Source of the DNA: Tunturiibacter empetritectus
GTDB taxonomy: Bacteria > Acidobacteriota > Terriglobia > Terriglobales > Acidobacteriaceae
NCBI RefSeq assembly: GCF_013410875.1
Contig: NZ_JACCCU010000001.1
Location: 930,001-994,000 of the forward strand
Direction of reading: 5' to 3'
DNA length: 64,000 bases
Shown here one piece after another: positions 27,295 through 37,384 of this stretch. A model generated the notes under the pieces. It was not told the DNA's origin, did no database searches, and worked only from the letters and a program-made list of their open reading frames with translations. The translations under genes and the position numbers were made by a program. How positions within the stretch are numbered: the first letter of the stretch is position 1; each line of letters opens with the position of its first letter.

Positions 27295-29535
27295 TTAAGC
27301 CGTCATAATCTTGTCTGGCGTGATCGGGTATTCTCTTATTCTTTTGCCGGTTGCGTTGTAAATAGCGTTCGCGACCGCGGCAGCGGCTCCAGTGATCCCT
27401 ATCTCTCCAATACCGCGTGATCCAATCGGATTGAATTTGACATCCGGAATGTTCAGCACGGTCACGTCCAGCGTTCCTATATCAGCGTTCACTGGAACGT
27501 GATACTCGGCTAACGATTCGTTGACAACGCGCCCGTAGACCGGGTCGACATGGGCCTCCTCACATAGGGCAAAGGACACGCCCCATGTGATGCCACCCAT
27601 TAGTTGATTCAGACCTGTTTTGTCATTGAGCAGCGTCCCGATGTCGTACGTTGCAACAACTCGCCGCACTTTGACCATATAAGTATCTCTATCGACCGCG
27701 ACTTCAGCGAAGACCGCGCCCCACGAGTTTGAAGTCATAGCATCCCTAGACTCTGAGGGTTCGGCAGACCCCGTCGCTTCCACTGGCTTTCCCCCGTTCC
27801 GCGCTATCAGATCAACGAGGCTGTCGGTCTGCGATTGATTTTTCTTGTTGATGAGTTTGCCATCTTTAGCCTCGATGTCTAGCGTCTTAAGTCCATGTAA
27901 TGGAGACCCAGTGTCAGAGATAGCTAAGTCTGCCAGCTTTAATTTCAACTGAGTCGTTGCGTCCTGAATCGCTGGGAGTACAGAAGCCGAAGATTGCGAC
28001 CCTCCGGACACGGGCGCCTTCGGTAGGGTAGAGTCACCAAGCCTTACCTCAACCATTTTGGGGTCGATTCCGAGACCAGCCGCGGCCTGCTGGGCCATGA
28101 TCGTGTAGGTACCGGTGCCGAGATCTTGGGTTCCCGATCCTACAAACATTCTTCCGCCGGAGAGCATCCGCACAACCGCCTGCGCAGCGCTACGATTTGC
28201 CGGATAAGTCGCCGTTGCCATGCCGTACCCAATCAGCGCGTTGCCTTCGGTCTTGGCGCCAGGCGTGATACCTCGTTTTGACCATCCGAAACGTTCCGAC
28301 GCTTGCGTATAACATTCGCGCAGGTGTTTACTTGACCACGGCCGATCGTGGCTCGGATCTTTATCTGCGTAATTCACCAGTCGCAGCTCCACCGGGTCCA
28401 TTTTCAGCTTCTCTGCCAACTCATCCATGGCGATCTCGAGCACCGCAGTTCCAGGTGCCTCGCCCGGCGCACGCATGAAGGTCGAGACTCCGAGATTTAC
28501 CTCCACCACCTTCGCCGTGACCGAGTTTGCTTCGCTCATATAGAGGTTCTTCGTTGGACCTTCGGAGTGTTCGACAAAGTCTTCCATCACCGACGCATTC
28601 ATCACGACATCTTGCTGCATTGCCAACAGCTTTCCATCTGCGCTCGCACCGAGCTTGATCTTATTGACCGTGGAAGGGCGTCCACCTACGGGTCCAAACA
28701 TCTGCTCGCGATCAAGAACAAGCTTTACTGGCTTTCCGGTCACCTTCGCAGCAATGGCGCAAAGCGGAACGTGTGACCACATGGATCCCTTTGATCCAAA
28801 ACCTCCACCCACAACTGGATTCACTACGCGCACATAGTCGAAGGGGACGTTCAGTGTTTTTGCCAAGGACATGCGAACACCAGAGATGTACTGCGTTGCG
28901 TCATAAACATTGAGCTTCTCACCCTCCCACCACGCAATCGTTGCATGTGGTTCCATCGGATTGTGGTGCTGAATCGGGGTGACATAAGTGTTCTCTACAA
29001 TGACTGAGGATTTGGCGAACGCAGCCTGCAAGTCTCCGCGATGATTGCCGGCTGGCTCCTTGCCGGGGTTCTTCGGCCACCTTGCTTCGCTCAGGTTCTC
29101 TATGAAATTCACCCGCGAAACCTTTGATGAATACTTGATCTTCAGCCGGGCGGCTGCCGCCTTAGCTTCGTTCAGCGATCGCGCGACTACAACGGCCACT
29201 GGCTGCCCGTTGTAGTTCACATCGGCGTTCTGCAAAAGACTCAGATTTCTTCTTGCAGGTGGTTGCGGCGGTCCCGGATTCAGCTTCGGCGCGTTGAATG
29301 GTGTCAGAATCGCGATCACCCCGGGAGCTCGATCAGCAGCAACGCGGTCGATCGAAACAATGGTGCCACTTGGAATCGTAGACTGAACGATGTACGCATA
29401 CGTGAGGTCAGCCTTAGAAAACGGCTCCGAAAACTCAGCCGCATACTTTGCTCTCCCTGTTACCTTGGCGATTCCTTCATAACGGTGATCGAGTTGCTTG
29501 ACTGCCTTTGGTGCCGCTTCCGTATCCTGCATCAT
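27295..29535 (-). CDS. paoC: Aldehyde oxidoreductase molybdopterin-binding subunit (PaoC/YagR type)
   Basis: 746 residues of the xanthine-oxidase superfamily large subunit. The N-terminal a/b-hammerhead ([20 protein letters not shown]) is followed by Mo-cofactor domains with [53 protein letters not shown] and [15 protein letters not shown]. Near the C terminus is [20 protein letters not shown], where the Glu of GIGE is the catalytic base. In E. coli PaoABC is a periplasmic aldehyde dehydrogenase carrying molybdopterin cytosine dinucleotide. Its ATG overlaps the stop of the FAD subunit by 4 bp (29532-29535). A dedicated PaoD/XdhC maturation gene is missing beside it. Exact substrate unknown. 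Confidence 0.9.
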   Translation of the reverse strand: MMQDTEAAPKAVKQLDHRYEGIAKVTGRAKYAAEFSEPFSKADLTYAYIVQSTIPSGTIVSIDRVAADRAPGVIAILTPFNAPKLNPGPPQPPARRNLSLLQNADVNYNGQPVAVVVARSLNEAKAAAARLKIKYSSKVSRVNFIENLSEARWPKNPGKEPAGNHRGDLQAAFAKSSVIVENTYVTPIQHHNPMEPHATIAWWEGEKLNVYDATQYISGVRMSLAKTLNVPFDYVRVVNPVVGGGFGSKGSMWSHVPLCAIAAKVTGKPVKLVLDREQMFGPVGGRPSTVNKIKLGASADGKLLAMQQDVVMNASVMEDFVEHSEGPTKNLYMSEANSVTAKVVEVNLGVSTFMRAPGEAPGTAVLEIAMDELAEKLKMDPVELRLVNYADKDPSHDRPWSSKHLRECYTQASERFGWSKRGITPGAKTEGNALIGYGMATATYPANRSAAQAVVRMLSGGRMFVGSGTQDLGTGTYTIMAQQAAAGLGIDPKMVEVRLGDSTLPKAPVSGGSQSSASVLPAIQDATTQLKLKLADLAISDTGSPLHGLKTLDIEAKDGKLINKKNQSQTDSLVDLIARNGGKPVEATGSAEPSESRDAMTSNSWGAVFAEVAVDRDTYMVKVRRVVATYDIGTLLNDKTGLNQLMGGITWGVSFALCEEAHVDPVYGRVVNESLAEYHVPVNADIGTLDVTVLNIPDVKFNPIGSRGIGEIGITGAAAAVANAIYNATGKRIREYPITPDKIMTA

Positions 29536-30557
29536 GCCTGTACTCCCTCGGTGGTGCCCTGAGAGGCAAGTATTAGTGCTCGCACCACACCGCGCTTTGC
29601 CAGTTGAATTTTGAAGGCATTATGCTCGTAGCCGATCGCCCCTTGAAGCAGAATGTCTGCGGCCTGACTGAACGTCTCCGCTCTTGCGGGTTTGCCTACC
29701 AGCACTTTTTCCGCCTCGGCTTTCCGCCAGGGCTTCAATGCAACGCCGCCAAGCGCGAGGCCTGCGGACCGAACGTGATCGCCATCCATCTCCAGCCCCG
29801 CTGCAACGGAGATCAGAGCAAAGGCATAGCTGTTTCGGTCACGAGCCTTCAAATAGTAAGCATTCTTCGCAAACTTAGGTGGCGGCAATGTCACGCCCAC
29901 AATTAACTCGTCTGCACGAAGTGCCGTCTCCACCCAAGGGGTCGTCCCCGGCAGTTTGTGAAATTCGGCAAATGGAATTATGCGTCTTCCTTTTGGCCCC
30001 TCAACCTCCACCTTCGCGTCCAGCGCTGCCATCGCGACGCACATGTCGGAGGGATGAGTCGCGATGCAGCTCTCTCCGCTGGTTGAGCCCTTATCACTCT
30101 GGCCGAGAATTGCGTGAATGCGGTTGTAGCCCTTAATCGCTGCACAACCAGATCCCGGCACACGCTTGTTGCAAGCAGGGAAATTGACATCGTTGAAGTA
30201 ATAGCAGCGAGTCCGCTGCAGCAGATTGCCTCCCGTCGTTGCCATATTGCGTAGTTGAGGAGAAGCGCCACTCAACAGCGCCTGCGAGAGCAACGGATAC
30301 TGACTCTTGATCAATGTATGATCTGCCAAATCGGAGTTTCTCACCAGCGCACCGATTGCTACGCCACCGTCGGCACTCTTGGTCACTTGGGCCAGTTCCA
30401 GATGGTTGATATCCACAAGGGTCGTCGGTGACTCAACTCCGTACTTCATCAGATCGACGAGGTTCGTTCCGCCCGCCAGAAACTTTGCCCCCCGCGCAGA
30501 CCCTGAGCGAATCGCTTTATCCGGTGCTAGTGCTCTCTCATAGCTGAAGGAGTTCAT
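29532..30557 (-). CDS. paoB: Aldehyde oxidoreductase FAD-binding subunit with extra Fe-S motif (PaoB/YagS type)
   Basis: The ATG at 30557 (MNSFSYERA) is preferred; a frame extension to 30617 overlaps the Fe-S gene too far. 341 residues. KFLAGGTNLVDLMKYGV is the FAD-binding motif of the CO-dehydrogenase medium subunit family, followed by ATTGGNLLQRTRCYYFNDVN. The Cys-containing insertion (RTRCYYF, FPACNKRVPGSGCAA) is characteristic of PaoB-type subunits, which bind an additional [4Fe-4S] cluster. The start overlaps the Fe-S subunit stop by 4 bp (30554-30557). It passes electrons from the Mo centre and Fe-S clusters to FAD and on to an acceptor. Confidence 0.9.
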   Translation of the reverse strand: MNSFSYERALAPDKAIRSGSARGAKFLAGGTNLVDLMKYGVESPTTLVDINHLELAQVTKSADGGVAIGALVRNSDLADHTLIKSQYPLLSQALLSGASPQLRNMATTGGNLLQRTRCYYFNDVNFPACNKRVPGSGCAAIKGYNRIHAILGQSDKGSTSGESCIATHPSDMCVAMAALDAKVEVEGPKGRRIIPFAEFHKLPGTTPWVETALRADELIVGVTLPPPKFAKNAYYLKARDRNSYAFALISVAAGLEMDGDHVRSAGLALGGVALKPWRKAEAEKVLVGKPARAETFSQAADILLQGAIGYEHNAFKIQLAKRGVVRALILASQGTTEGVQA

Positions 30558-31270
30558 GCCGACACCCCTCTCGACACTGCACGAACTGCGGCTACGATGT
30601 TTGGATAGGCCCCGCACCGACAGATATTGCCACTCATTCGCTCTCGAATTTCATCGTCTGTCATCTCCGGCTGATCGGTCTTGCCGGTATGAAAACTCAC
30701 GATTGATAAGGCTCCCCGTCTTTGCTCGTCGACTGCGGCCACCGCTGAGCAAATCTGGCCCGGTGTGCAATAGCCGCATTGATAACCGTCATGCTCGAGG
30801 AAAGCCGCCTGCATGGGGTGCAATTCGCTAACATCCTTTGGCTCGGAAGTCTTTGCTAGTCCCTCGATAGTGGTGATCTCGGCACCTTGAGCGGCGAATG
30901 CCAGAGTCAGACAGGAGTTCACGCGGCGGCTATTGATCAGAACCGTACATGCTCCGCACTGTCCATGGTCGCAACCCTTCTTGGTGCCTGTCAGCTCCAT
31001 ATGATCTCGCAGAGCATCGAGCAGCGAAGTACGACTGTCGAGAGAAAGCAGCTGAGATTTACCATTCACTTTCAGTGTCACTGGCAGAGTCGCTGAGGTC
31101 TCGGCAACAGCAATTCCCGGCAATCCAACTGCGACTGCCGCCGAAAGCACGCTTGCCGTCTGCATAAACCGCCGCCGCGTCAGCTCAAACTGCAACCCAT
31201 TATTTTCCAGTTCCCGCTCTTCCTGTTCGCAATCTTCGCGGCTGGGTTCCATACCAAGCAAATCTTTCAT
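30554..31270 (-). CDS. paoA: Aldehyde oxidoreductase [2Fe-2S] subunit, Tat-exported (PaoA/YagT type)
   Basis: 238 residues. A twin-arginine signal (LTRRRFMQTASVLSAAVAVG) about 30 residues in would export the folded complex to the periplasm, as known for E. coli PaoABC. The plant-type ferredoxin cluster is KKGCDHGQCGACTVLINSRR plus a downstream Cys. The second cluster is CGYCTPGQ plus GNICRCGAY. It is the first gene of the paoA-paoB-paoC order on the minus strand, with 4-bp overlaps throughout. The catalase gene lies upstream in the same direction, 279 bp away. Confidence 0.92.
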   Translation of the reverse strand: MKDLLGMEPSREDCEQEERELENNGLQFELTRRRFMQTASVLSAAVAVGLPGIAVAETSATLPVTLKVNGKSQLLSLDSRTSLLDALRDHMELTGTKKGCDHGQCGACTVLINSRRVNSCLTLAFAAQGAEITTIEGLAKTSEPKDVSELHPMQAAFLEHDGYQCGYCTPGQICSAVAAVDEQRRGALSIVSFHTGKTDQPEMTDDEIRERMSGNICRCGAYPNIVAAVRAVSRGVSA

Positions 31271-31549
31271 CTGTCTACTCCGGGTCGGTGTCCATCGAGA
31301 TGGATTACAGAGGTAGACGAAAAAATTGGCCTGAAAGATGCTCAGGGGTTCAATGAGTCCATAAGAGTTCCGGATCGGGCGATATTAGAACACGTAAGAC
31401 GGTTCTAGTTCGGAGTAGAGACCAGACATACAGCGGAGTCTTGAGTCGTTTATCAGAGACAAACAGCTGCCGTGCGGCTGTTGACGTGCCACAGCTGTCA
31501 GTCAGCCGATGCTCGAACGCTTCCTGCTGCTTCTGTCCCTCTCACACAA

Positions 31550-33640
31550 TTAGAAGACCGATCGAACGCTGGGTTCCCGGCTCCAAATTCTTCCTTTGCT
31601 TGCTTTATTCAAATAAGTTTTGTGGTCATCTCCGATGACGACACCGGCATCCCTAACAACGCCTGCAGCGTCAAGGAGCGGCTTCGCAGCAGCTGAGGCA
31701 CCCAAGACCTTTAGATGAACGAACGCATCGTGAACCCAAGCAATAGCAGCGCCCTCGGTAGAAAGCTTCGTTGCGCCTTCCTTCGAAAGCAAAACGTACA
31801 CGGCATCGAAGAGTACTGAAGAGCCACCGGCAAGCTGAAAGTCGGCCTCAATAATAGTTCCGTCCAAGGCGGCGGCGCCTCCTATCTTCGGGGCGACGAT
31901 CTTCAGGTTGGCCCCGGCCACAGTCACAGCTTTTCGTAGAGCGAGCACCGCCCTTGCATCGGAACCGTCCCCCACGAGACAGCCGACTACTTTAGTTTTG
32001 AGTCCCGGTTTCGACTTTTTATGAATGCTGAGTGCATCAGAGGCGGGAAGGTCCGTTCTAGCCGCGACTTTAGCCGGAATTGCTTTCGTTACGCCAAGCA
32101 TACCGAGCCCATTCGCCACCCTCTGCGAAATCTCTGAACTAACATTTGCAAGTTGCCCGAGCATTCTTGTTCTGACTGCTTTGGTTTCCACCTTGCTTAA
32201 TTCGAAGATGAACGCCGATATAATGTGGTTCTGCTCCGGTTCCGTTTGGGAGTTAAAAAACATCAGCGCCTGGGAGAAGTGATCGCTAAAAGATTCGGCT
32301 CGGACACGCAGTTTATCTCCGCTTTTGGAGGCATGGAATGATGTGAATCCGTTCTTCGGGTCTTGACGAGGGGAGTCTGCTTCAAGAGAGCTCGGCGAAT
32401 ACGAAACACGGCCCTTCTGCGGGATCATGGTCATGTGGCCGTCTCGCTGCATGTTGGCCATCGGGCAGCGGGGAGCATTGACGGGAATCTGCTCATAGTT
32501 TGGCCCACCGAGGCGGCTTAGCTGAGTATCGATGTAGGAAAGGTTGCGACCTTGGAGCAGTGGATCGTTCGTGAAGTCGATTCCGGGAACCACGTCGGTG
32601 GTTGCGAAGGCGACCTGCTCCGTCTCTGCGAAGTAGTTGTCGACATTTTGATCCAGTACTAATCGGCCAATGATCTTTAGAGGGAGCGTCTCTTCCGGAA
32701 TGAGTTTGGTCGCGTCAAGTACATCAAACTCGAATTTGTTCGCGAACTCCTCGTCGAAAAGCTGAACACCGAGCTCCCACTCTGGAAAGTTTCCTTCGTT
32801 GATCGCGTTCCACAGATCTCGACGATGGAAGTCAGGGTCGGCGCCCGAAATCTTTAGGGCTTCGTCCCAAATGATCGATGCCATGCCAAGCTTTGGACGC
32901 CAGTGAAATTTCACGTACGTCGAGTCACCAGCTTCATTGACAAGTCGGAAGGTATGCACGCCGAACCCTTCCATCATTCTGAAAGATCGAGGGATTGCGC
33001 GGTCAGACATGATCCACATAAGCATGTGCGTCGATTCGGGAACGAGTGACACGAAGTCCCAAAACGTATCGTGTGCCGTCTGTGCCTGCGGAAATCCGCG
33101 ATCTGGTTCCTGCTTGGCCGCATGGATGAGATCAGTGAACTTTATGGAGTCCTGAATGAAGAAGACAGGGATGTTGTTACCAACGATGTCCCAGTTACCC
33201 TCATCGGTATACATCTTGACGGCAAAGCCTCGAACATCGCGAGCCGTATCCGCTGAGCCCATATTGCCAGCAACAGTCGAAAACCGAGTAAATACCGGAG
33301 TTTTGACTCCAACCTTGGTCAGCACTCGCGCCTTGGTAATCCCGCCTAATGAGTGCGTCAGCTCAAAATAGCCTTTCGCACCGAATCCACGAGCATGAAC
33401 GATGCGCTCGGGAATACGCTCATGGTCGAAGTGCTGAGTCTTCTCAACGAGCAAATGATCTTCAATCAGGACAGGACCACGCTCTCCGAGCTTTAGGGAG
33501 TTTTCATCATCTCCGACTACAAGACCCCGTTGATTTGTTAGTTGAGGATGCGTACCACCTGCAGTTTGATGGAGTTCTCCACCGGCGCCTATTTGATATT
33601 CAGCCCCTAAGTTTTTAGCCGGCTTCTTCGTCTTAGACAT
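31550..33640 (-). CDS. katE: Large-subunit monofunctional catalase (KatE/HPII type)
   Basis: 696 residues, the length of clade-2 catalases with a C-terminal flavodoxin/DJ-1-like domain (the last 150 residues, [20 protein letters not shown]). Catalytic features are visible: [16 protein letters not shown] (distal His), [36 protein letters not shown] (distal Asn) and the proximal heme ligand in [17 protein letters not shown] (Tyr). It dismutates hydrogen peroxide to water and oxygen, usually in the cytoplasm and often in stationary phase. It lies upstream of paoABC in the same orientation and divergent from the PIG-L operon. Confidence 0.95.
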   Translation of the reverse strand: MSKTKKPAKNLGAEYQIGAGGELHQTAGGTHPQLTNQRGLVVGDDENSLKLGERGPVLIEDHLLVEKTQHFDHERIPERIVHARGFGAKGYFELTHSLGGITKARVLTKVGVKTPVFTRFSTVAGNMGSADTARDVRGFAVKMYTDEGNWDIVGNNIPVFFIQDSIKFTDLIHAAKQEPDRGFPQAQTAHDTFWDFVSLVPESTHMLMWIMSDRAIPRSFRMMEGFGVHTFRLVNEAGDSTYVKFHWRPKLGMASIIWDEALKISGADPDFHRRDLWNAINEGNFPEWELGVQLFDEEFANKFEFDVLDATKLIPEETLPLKIIGRLVLDQNVDNYFAETEQVAFATTDVVPGIDFTNDPLLQGRNLSYIDTQLSRLGGPNYEQIPVNAPRCPMANMQRDGHMTMIPQKGRVSYSPSSLEADSPRQDPKNGFTSFHASKSGDKLRVRAESFSDHFSQALMFFNSQTEPEQNHIISAFIFELSKVETKAVRTRMLGQLANVSSEISQRVANGLGMLGVTKAIPAKVAARTDLPASDALSIHKKSKPGLKTKVVGCLVGDGSDARAVLALRKAVTVAGANLKIVAPKIGGAAALDGTIIEADFQLAGGSSVLFDAVYVLLSKEGATKLSTEGAAIAWVHDAFVHLKVLGASAAAKPLLDAAGVVRDAGVVIGDDHKTYLNKASKGRIWSREPSVRSVF

Positions 33641-33924
33641 ATTTTTTGACCCTTTACGTAATGATTTTTGAACTTACTGCTATACCGGGGTCTGTCCTCG
33701 ACGGTCGTCGGTCTTGCAAGATGGGCGCTGGTATGGCTGCTGGATGTGGGATGCAAAATATGGCAGACATGGAATTTTTGACATTATGAATTTTCACAAA
33801 GTCTGCAGAACTTATCTGTCTACAAATTTCGAATCACAGGAACTTAGACCTATATGGGACGGCATCAGACATTAGGTATCGATGCTGTCTGTCTCTCATT
33901 TCTCCCTCAAGTGGTCCATAGACG
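33641..33924. promoter_or_regulatory. Divergent promoter region between katE and the PIG-L operon
   Basis: 284 bp, AT-richer than its surroundings around 33770-33850, with no credible coding frame. It must hold the promoters of katE (minus) and of the four-gene operon (plus). I see no clear palindrome. Confidence 0.4.
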
Positions 33925-34617
33925 ATGCCGACGATTGTCCCCTTAACTTCAGAAACGAAATGGCTTCCTAAATTACAGCATCTCCCCAATTGGGAGCCAC
34001 CCCTCATTCCGACGCTCGTGCTAGCCCCGCATCCCGATGATGAGACTCTCGGGGCGGGTGGTCTTATCGCCAGACTTTGCCGGCAAGGCGTAACGGTGAT
34101 AGTAGTGGCTGTTACGGATGGAGAGAACGCTTATTCCGACACACAAAATATGGGAGACATTCGAGTGCAGGAACAGGTTGAAGCCCTTCATCGGCTTGGC
34201 GTACCGGAATCCATGGTTCGCCGTCTCTGCCTGCCAGATCGAGATGTGTCGGCCTGCGAGGATCGGCTCGTAGATTTACTTTTGCCGATGATCAAAGGTG
34301 AGATGCACCTAGTCGCCCCGTGGAAACGCGACTTTCATACCGACCATGAGGCAGTTGGAAGAGCGGCAGCTCGAGTCGCCCAAATCAAAAGTGTCCCTCT
34401 TACTTCCTACCTCTTTTGGACATGGCATCGGGGAGTACCCGACATGCTTGAAGGACTATCGGTCGAAAAGGTCTCACTCACAGATGCGGAGCTCCAAATA
34501 AAACGTCATGCCTTGGAGGCTCATGCCTCTCAATTCGAGCATGCTGATGGCCAGCCTATCCTTTCGCCCGAGTTGTTGATGCCCACTCAACGTGCATATG
34601 AGGTCTACATCCGGTGA
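33925..34617 (+). CDS. PIG-L family deacetylase
   Basis: 230 residues. LVLAPHPDDETLGAGGLIAR carries the zinc-binding HPDDE motif (His36 to Glu40). RDFHTDHEAVGRAAA supplies the second HxDH metal site. PIG-L (LmbE-like) enzymes remove acetyl groups from N-acetylglucosamine-containing substrates, such as GlcNAc-PI, mycothiol precursors and some antibiotics. It is the first gene of a four-gene operon, and its stop overlaps the GTG start of a methyltransferase by 4 bp. The substrate is probably a sugar conjugate built by the downstream glycosyltransferase (inference). Confidence 0.92.
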   Translation: MPTIVPLTSETKWLPKLQHLPNWEPPLIPTLVLAPHPDDETLGAGGLIARLCRQGVTVIVVAVTDGENAYSDTQNMGDIRVQEQVEALHRLGVPESMVRRLCLPDRDVSACEDRLVDLLLPMIKGEMHLVAPWKRDFHTDHEAVGRAAARVAQIKSVPLTSYLFWTWHRGVPDMLEGLSVEKVSLTDAELQIKRHALEAHASQFEHADGQPILSPELLMPTQRAYEVYIR

Positions 34618-35198
34618 GTGTCGATACCAAATTCGAGTCGTCTCCTGATTTCTTTGAAGCGAAGTATCGGGAGAATGCTGACCCCTGGGACTTTTCGCGC
34701 AGTGCTTACGAACTAAGACGTTACGATTCAATCATCAATGCAATTTCTCACAGGACCTATCGCCGGGCATTTGAACCGGGTTGTTCCATCGGCGTTCTCA
34801 CAGAACGTCTAGCTGCATACTGTGACGCCGTTGATGCCATCGACTTTTCGCCGTCTGCAAGTATGCAGGCTCAAAGACGATGTGCTCATCTGCCGAATGT
34901 TGAAGTACGTTGCGCAGCGCTACCAGACGGAGTGCCAGTGAAGGATTTTGATCTCCTCGTTTTGAGCGAAATAGGCTATTACTTCTCCCCTCAAACTTGG
35001 CAGCAGATAACCTCCACATTTGTCGATTCGATTCCTCAAGGCGCTACCGTTCTGGCCGCGCATTGGCTAGGCCATTCCCAGGATCATTACATCTCGGGCG
35101 ATGAGGTCCACGAGATTCTGCTTGCCCACCCAGGGCTTCTGGTCGAGCACTCAGAACGCAACCAAAATATGAGACTTGATCGGTTGGTGCGTTTGTGA
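34614..35198 (+). CDS. SAM-dependent methyltransferase (NodS-like)
   Basis: 194 residues from a GTG overlapping the previous stop (GTGA). The N-terminal FEAKYRENADPWDFSRSAYE is shared with NodS-like and related class I methyltransferases. Motif I, FEPGCSIGVLTERLA (residues about 53-67), binds SAM. DLLVLSEIGYYFS is motif IV. NodS N-methylates a deacetylated amino sugar of Nod factor. Here a PIG-L deacetylase precedes it and a glycosyltransferase follows, so N-methylation of a freed amino group is plausible (inference). Confidence 0.9.
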   Translation: MSVDTKFESSPDFFEAKYRENADPWDFSRSAYELRRYDSIINAISHRTYRRAFEPGCSIGVLTERLAAYCDAVDAIDFSPSASMQAQRRCAHLPNVEVRCAALPDGVPVKDFDLLVLSEIGYYFSPQTWQQITSTFVDSIPQGATVLAAHWLGHSQDHYISGDEVHEILLAHPGLLVEHSERNQNMRLDRLVRL

Positions 35199-35905
35199 AA
35201 GCTAATTGGCATATTGCGATCGTCATTCCGGCTCGGGACGAACAAGACCTCCTTCCCAGATGCCTTCGGTCCGTACAAAGGGCTCGTCTGATGCTGCCCT
35301 CGCACGTAACAAGCGACCTGATCGTCGTGACCGACCAGTCAACAGATAATTCCTTCGGCATCGCTCAGGAGATCGTCCAGGAAAGCGGAACAGTCATCGG
35401 GATTGAAGCGGGCTGTGTGGGTACCGCGCGGGCACTAGGTGTGCAGCTGGCGTTAGAGCGCTATGAGGGACCAAGGAAAGTCTGCTGGCTGGCGAATACC
35501 GATGCCGACTGTGAAGTACCTGTCACCTGGCTCCAGGATCAAATGGAGTATGCGAAGACAGGAGTCGCTGCGGTTGCGGGCATTATCGATGTGGACTCCT
35601 TCATCGACCACGACTCCTCCGTCCCGGAGCGATTCCGTCTTTCTTATTTGATCCACCCGGACGGAACTCATCCCCACGTGCATGGAGCCAACTTTGGAGT
35701 GAGAGCGGATGTGTATCTTAAAGCCGGGGGCTGGCAAGATCTTTCAAGCGCAGAAGATCATGATCTGTGGCGGCGTCTGAATGTAGGAATACATCAACGC
35801 ATTTCAGACGCTAGCTTACGTGTCATAACCAGTGGAAGACGGATGGGGCGTGCGCCGCTCGGCTTCGCAGATGCTCTTGCCGCACACAATGGAGTTATAG
35901 GATGA
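35195..35905 (+). CDS. Family 2 glycosyltransferase
   Basis: 236 residues from a GTG overlapping the methyltransferase stop by 4 bp. The GT-A fold N terminus is IAIVIPARDEQDLLPRCLRS, with DLIVVTDQSTDNS. The nucleotide-sugar and metal motif is LANTDADCEVP (Asp103-x-Asp105). HVHGANFGVRADVYLKAGGW and SSAEDHDLWRRL are typical acceptor-site motifs. No membrane helices are evident, so it acts in the cytosol. It probably adds a sugar to the molecule modified by the neighbouring PIG-L deacetylase and methyltransferase. Confidence 0.9.
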   Translation: MKANWHIAIVIPARDEQDLLPRCLRSVQRARLMLPSHVTSDLIVVTDQSTDNSFGIAQEIVQESGTVIGIEAGCVGTARALGVQLALERYEGPRKVCWLANTDADCEVPVTWLQDQMEYAKTGVAAVAGIIDVDSFIDHDSSVPERFRLSYLIHPDGTHPHVHGANFGVRADVYLKAGGWQDLSSAEDHDLWRRLNVGIHQRISDASLRVITSGRRMGRAPLGFADALAAHNGVIG

Positions 35906-36831
35906 CAGCGGACGAACTGAAGTCCCGACTCTCCGACGTGGTTAAGCAGAAGCTGCCACTCCCGGGACGGGGTCATACAGCCGAGCGCCATCATCTGCTG
36001 GCCGAGATAGCGCGAGAGGATCTCAGCTTGGCGAAGCTCGCAGAAGCTCATTGGGATGCGGTGGCTATCCTCGCGGAGGCCGGACGCAGTGCTGAACCTA
36101 ATATGCTCTACGCGGTTTGGGCTTCCGAGATTCCAAATCACATAATTCGCCTAGAGCGAACCGCAGATGGTTTTCACATCAGCGGCGGAAAGCCGTTCTG
36201 CAGTGGGCTCGGAATAGTTGATCGAGCCCTGCTCACCATTGGACTTCCCGACGAGCGCCTCGTCGAGGTAGATTTAAGGAAAAATCCAAACCAGATCAGC
36301 TTGGATCTCGACGTTTGGAAGACGGACGCTTTTCGCAATACACAGACGGGGGCGATCAAATTCATGGAACTGCGGCTGTCACAGGACTCCTTGATTGGAG
36401 ATCCAGGTTGGTATCTTGAGAGACCGGGTTTCTGGCATGGTGCGTGCGGACCTGCGGCGTGCTGGGCAGGCGGCGTTGCGGGGCTATTAGATTTTGCACT
36501 CGCTAGTAAACGTGACGACCCTCATACCTTCGCTCATCTTGGCGCTATGAAGGCTAGTGTCTGGGGTATGTACGCGCTAATCAGGCAGGCAGGCGGGGAG
36601 ATCGATGCAGCACCATTCGATTCGAAGGCTGCACAGAGTCGCGCGTTACAGGTTCGTCATCTGATTGAACAGATGGGCACTAACACGCTCCAACGGTTCT
36701 CTCGAGCGTATGGTCCACATCCATTGTCCATGAACGAAGAGACGTCACGTCGTTATCAGGAAGCAGATCTCTATATGCGCCAATCGCATGGGGAGCGTGA
36801 CTTAGAGTCCTTAGGCCGTCTAATTAGATAA
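35902..36831 (+). CDS. Short acyl-CoA dehydrogenase-like protein
   Basis: 309 residues, shorter than the usual 380. It keeps the middle beta domain (GFHISGGKPFCSGLGIVDRA) and the C-terminal helical domain (GFWHGACGPAACWAGGVAGL), but I cannot find the canonical catalytic Glu motif with confidence. It may oxidise an acyl or amino-sugar-linked group, or have lost activity. Its ATG overlaps the glycosyltransferase stop by 4 bp (35902-35905), so all four genes are coupled. I recall similar PIG-L / methyltransferase / glycosyltransferase / ACAD clusters in other bacteria, whose product I do not know; I could not check this here. Confidence 0.82.
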   Translation: MTADELKSRLSDVVKQKLPLPGRGHTAERHHLLAEIAREDLSLAKLAEAHWDAVAILAEAGRSAEPNMLYAVWASEIPNHIIRLERTADGFHISGGKPFCSGLGIVDRALLTIGLPDERLVEVDLRKNPNQISLDLDVWKTDAFRNTQTGAIKFMELRLSQDSLIGDPGWYLERPGFWHGACGPAACWAGGVAGLLDFALASKRDDPHTFAHLGAMKASVWGMYALIRQAGGEIDAAPFDSKAAQSRALQVRHLIEQMGTNTLQRFSRAYGPHPLSMNEETSRRYQEADLYMRQSHGERDLESLGRLIR

Positions 36832-36989
36832 TCGAAAACACAGAGTTGTGATCGCGGCTTCTCGCCAACTTTGCTGTCCTAGTCGTTCACATCCCGATCA
36901 TTCTCGAGCTTTTTTACTCGGGCGTGTTTCACATTCTGCTTCTATCTTTTCGTATTTGGATTGAAGCACGCTCGTACATGTTCTGAGCC

Positions 36990-37136
36990 ATGCGTTCCCA
37001 CGTCCGGACCGCGCGCCTCCTTGTCACCCTACTCGCCTCATTCTCATTCCTGCCCGCGATAGCCCAGGAACCCAACATCAGGTACACCCTCAAATCCCCG
37101 ATGTATTCCGGATGGAGAGGGCAGCGGCGGCGGTAG
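36990..37136 (+). CDS. Possible truncated secreted protein
   Basis: 48 codons starting MRSHVRTARLLVTLLASFSF, with a clear signal-peptide cleavage site (LPAIAQE) and then about 20 residues to TAG. No ribosome-binding site is evident. It is either a tiny secreted protein or the start of a gene broken downstream. The region 37140-37360 has no continuous frame of good quality. I do not recognise a family. The stretch 36832-36989 holds nothing I can name. Confidence 0.3.
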   Translation: MRSHVRTARLLVTLLASFSFLPAIAQEPNIRYTLKSPMYSGWRGQRRR

Positions 37137-37384
37137 TTGCTAACTCCAAAAAATGTATCGTGAGGACGAGGAACTTCAATCGCAACCAACGGAATGCTGC
37201 AGTGACGATTACAACCGCAACAATCGGAGCGACATCATCTTCAAACTGGAACTCAATCACCAAATCGTCTCGTTCGACTCCAAGCTATTTCCGTGGCGAA
37301 GCAGAATAGGGGCAGGTTATGGCCAGAGCAAGCGGCGTACAACGTCTGCGATGAGCTTGGGATGCTGCCTACCCTGACAAATGT

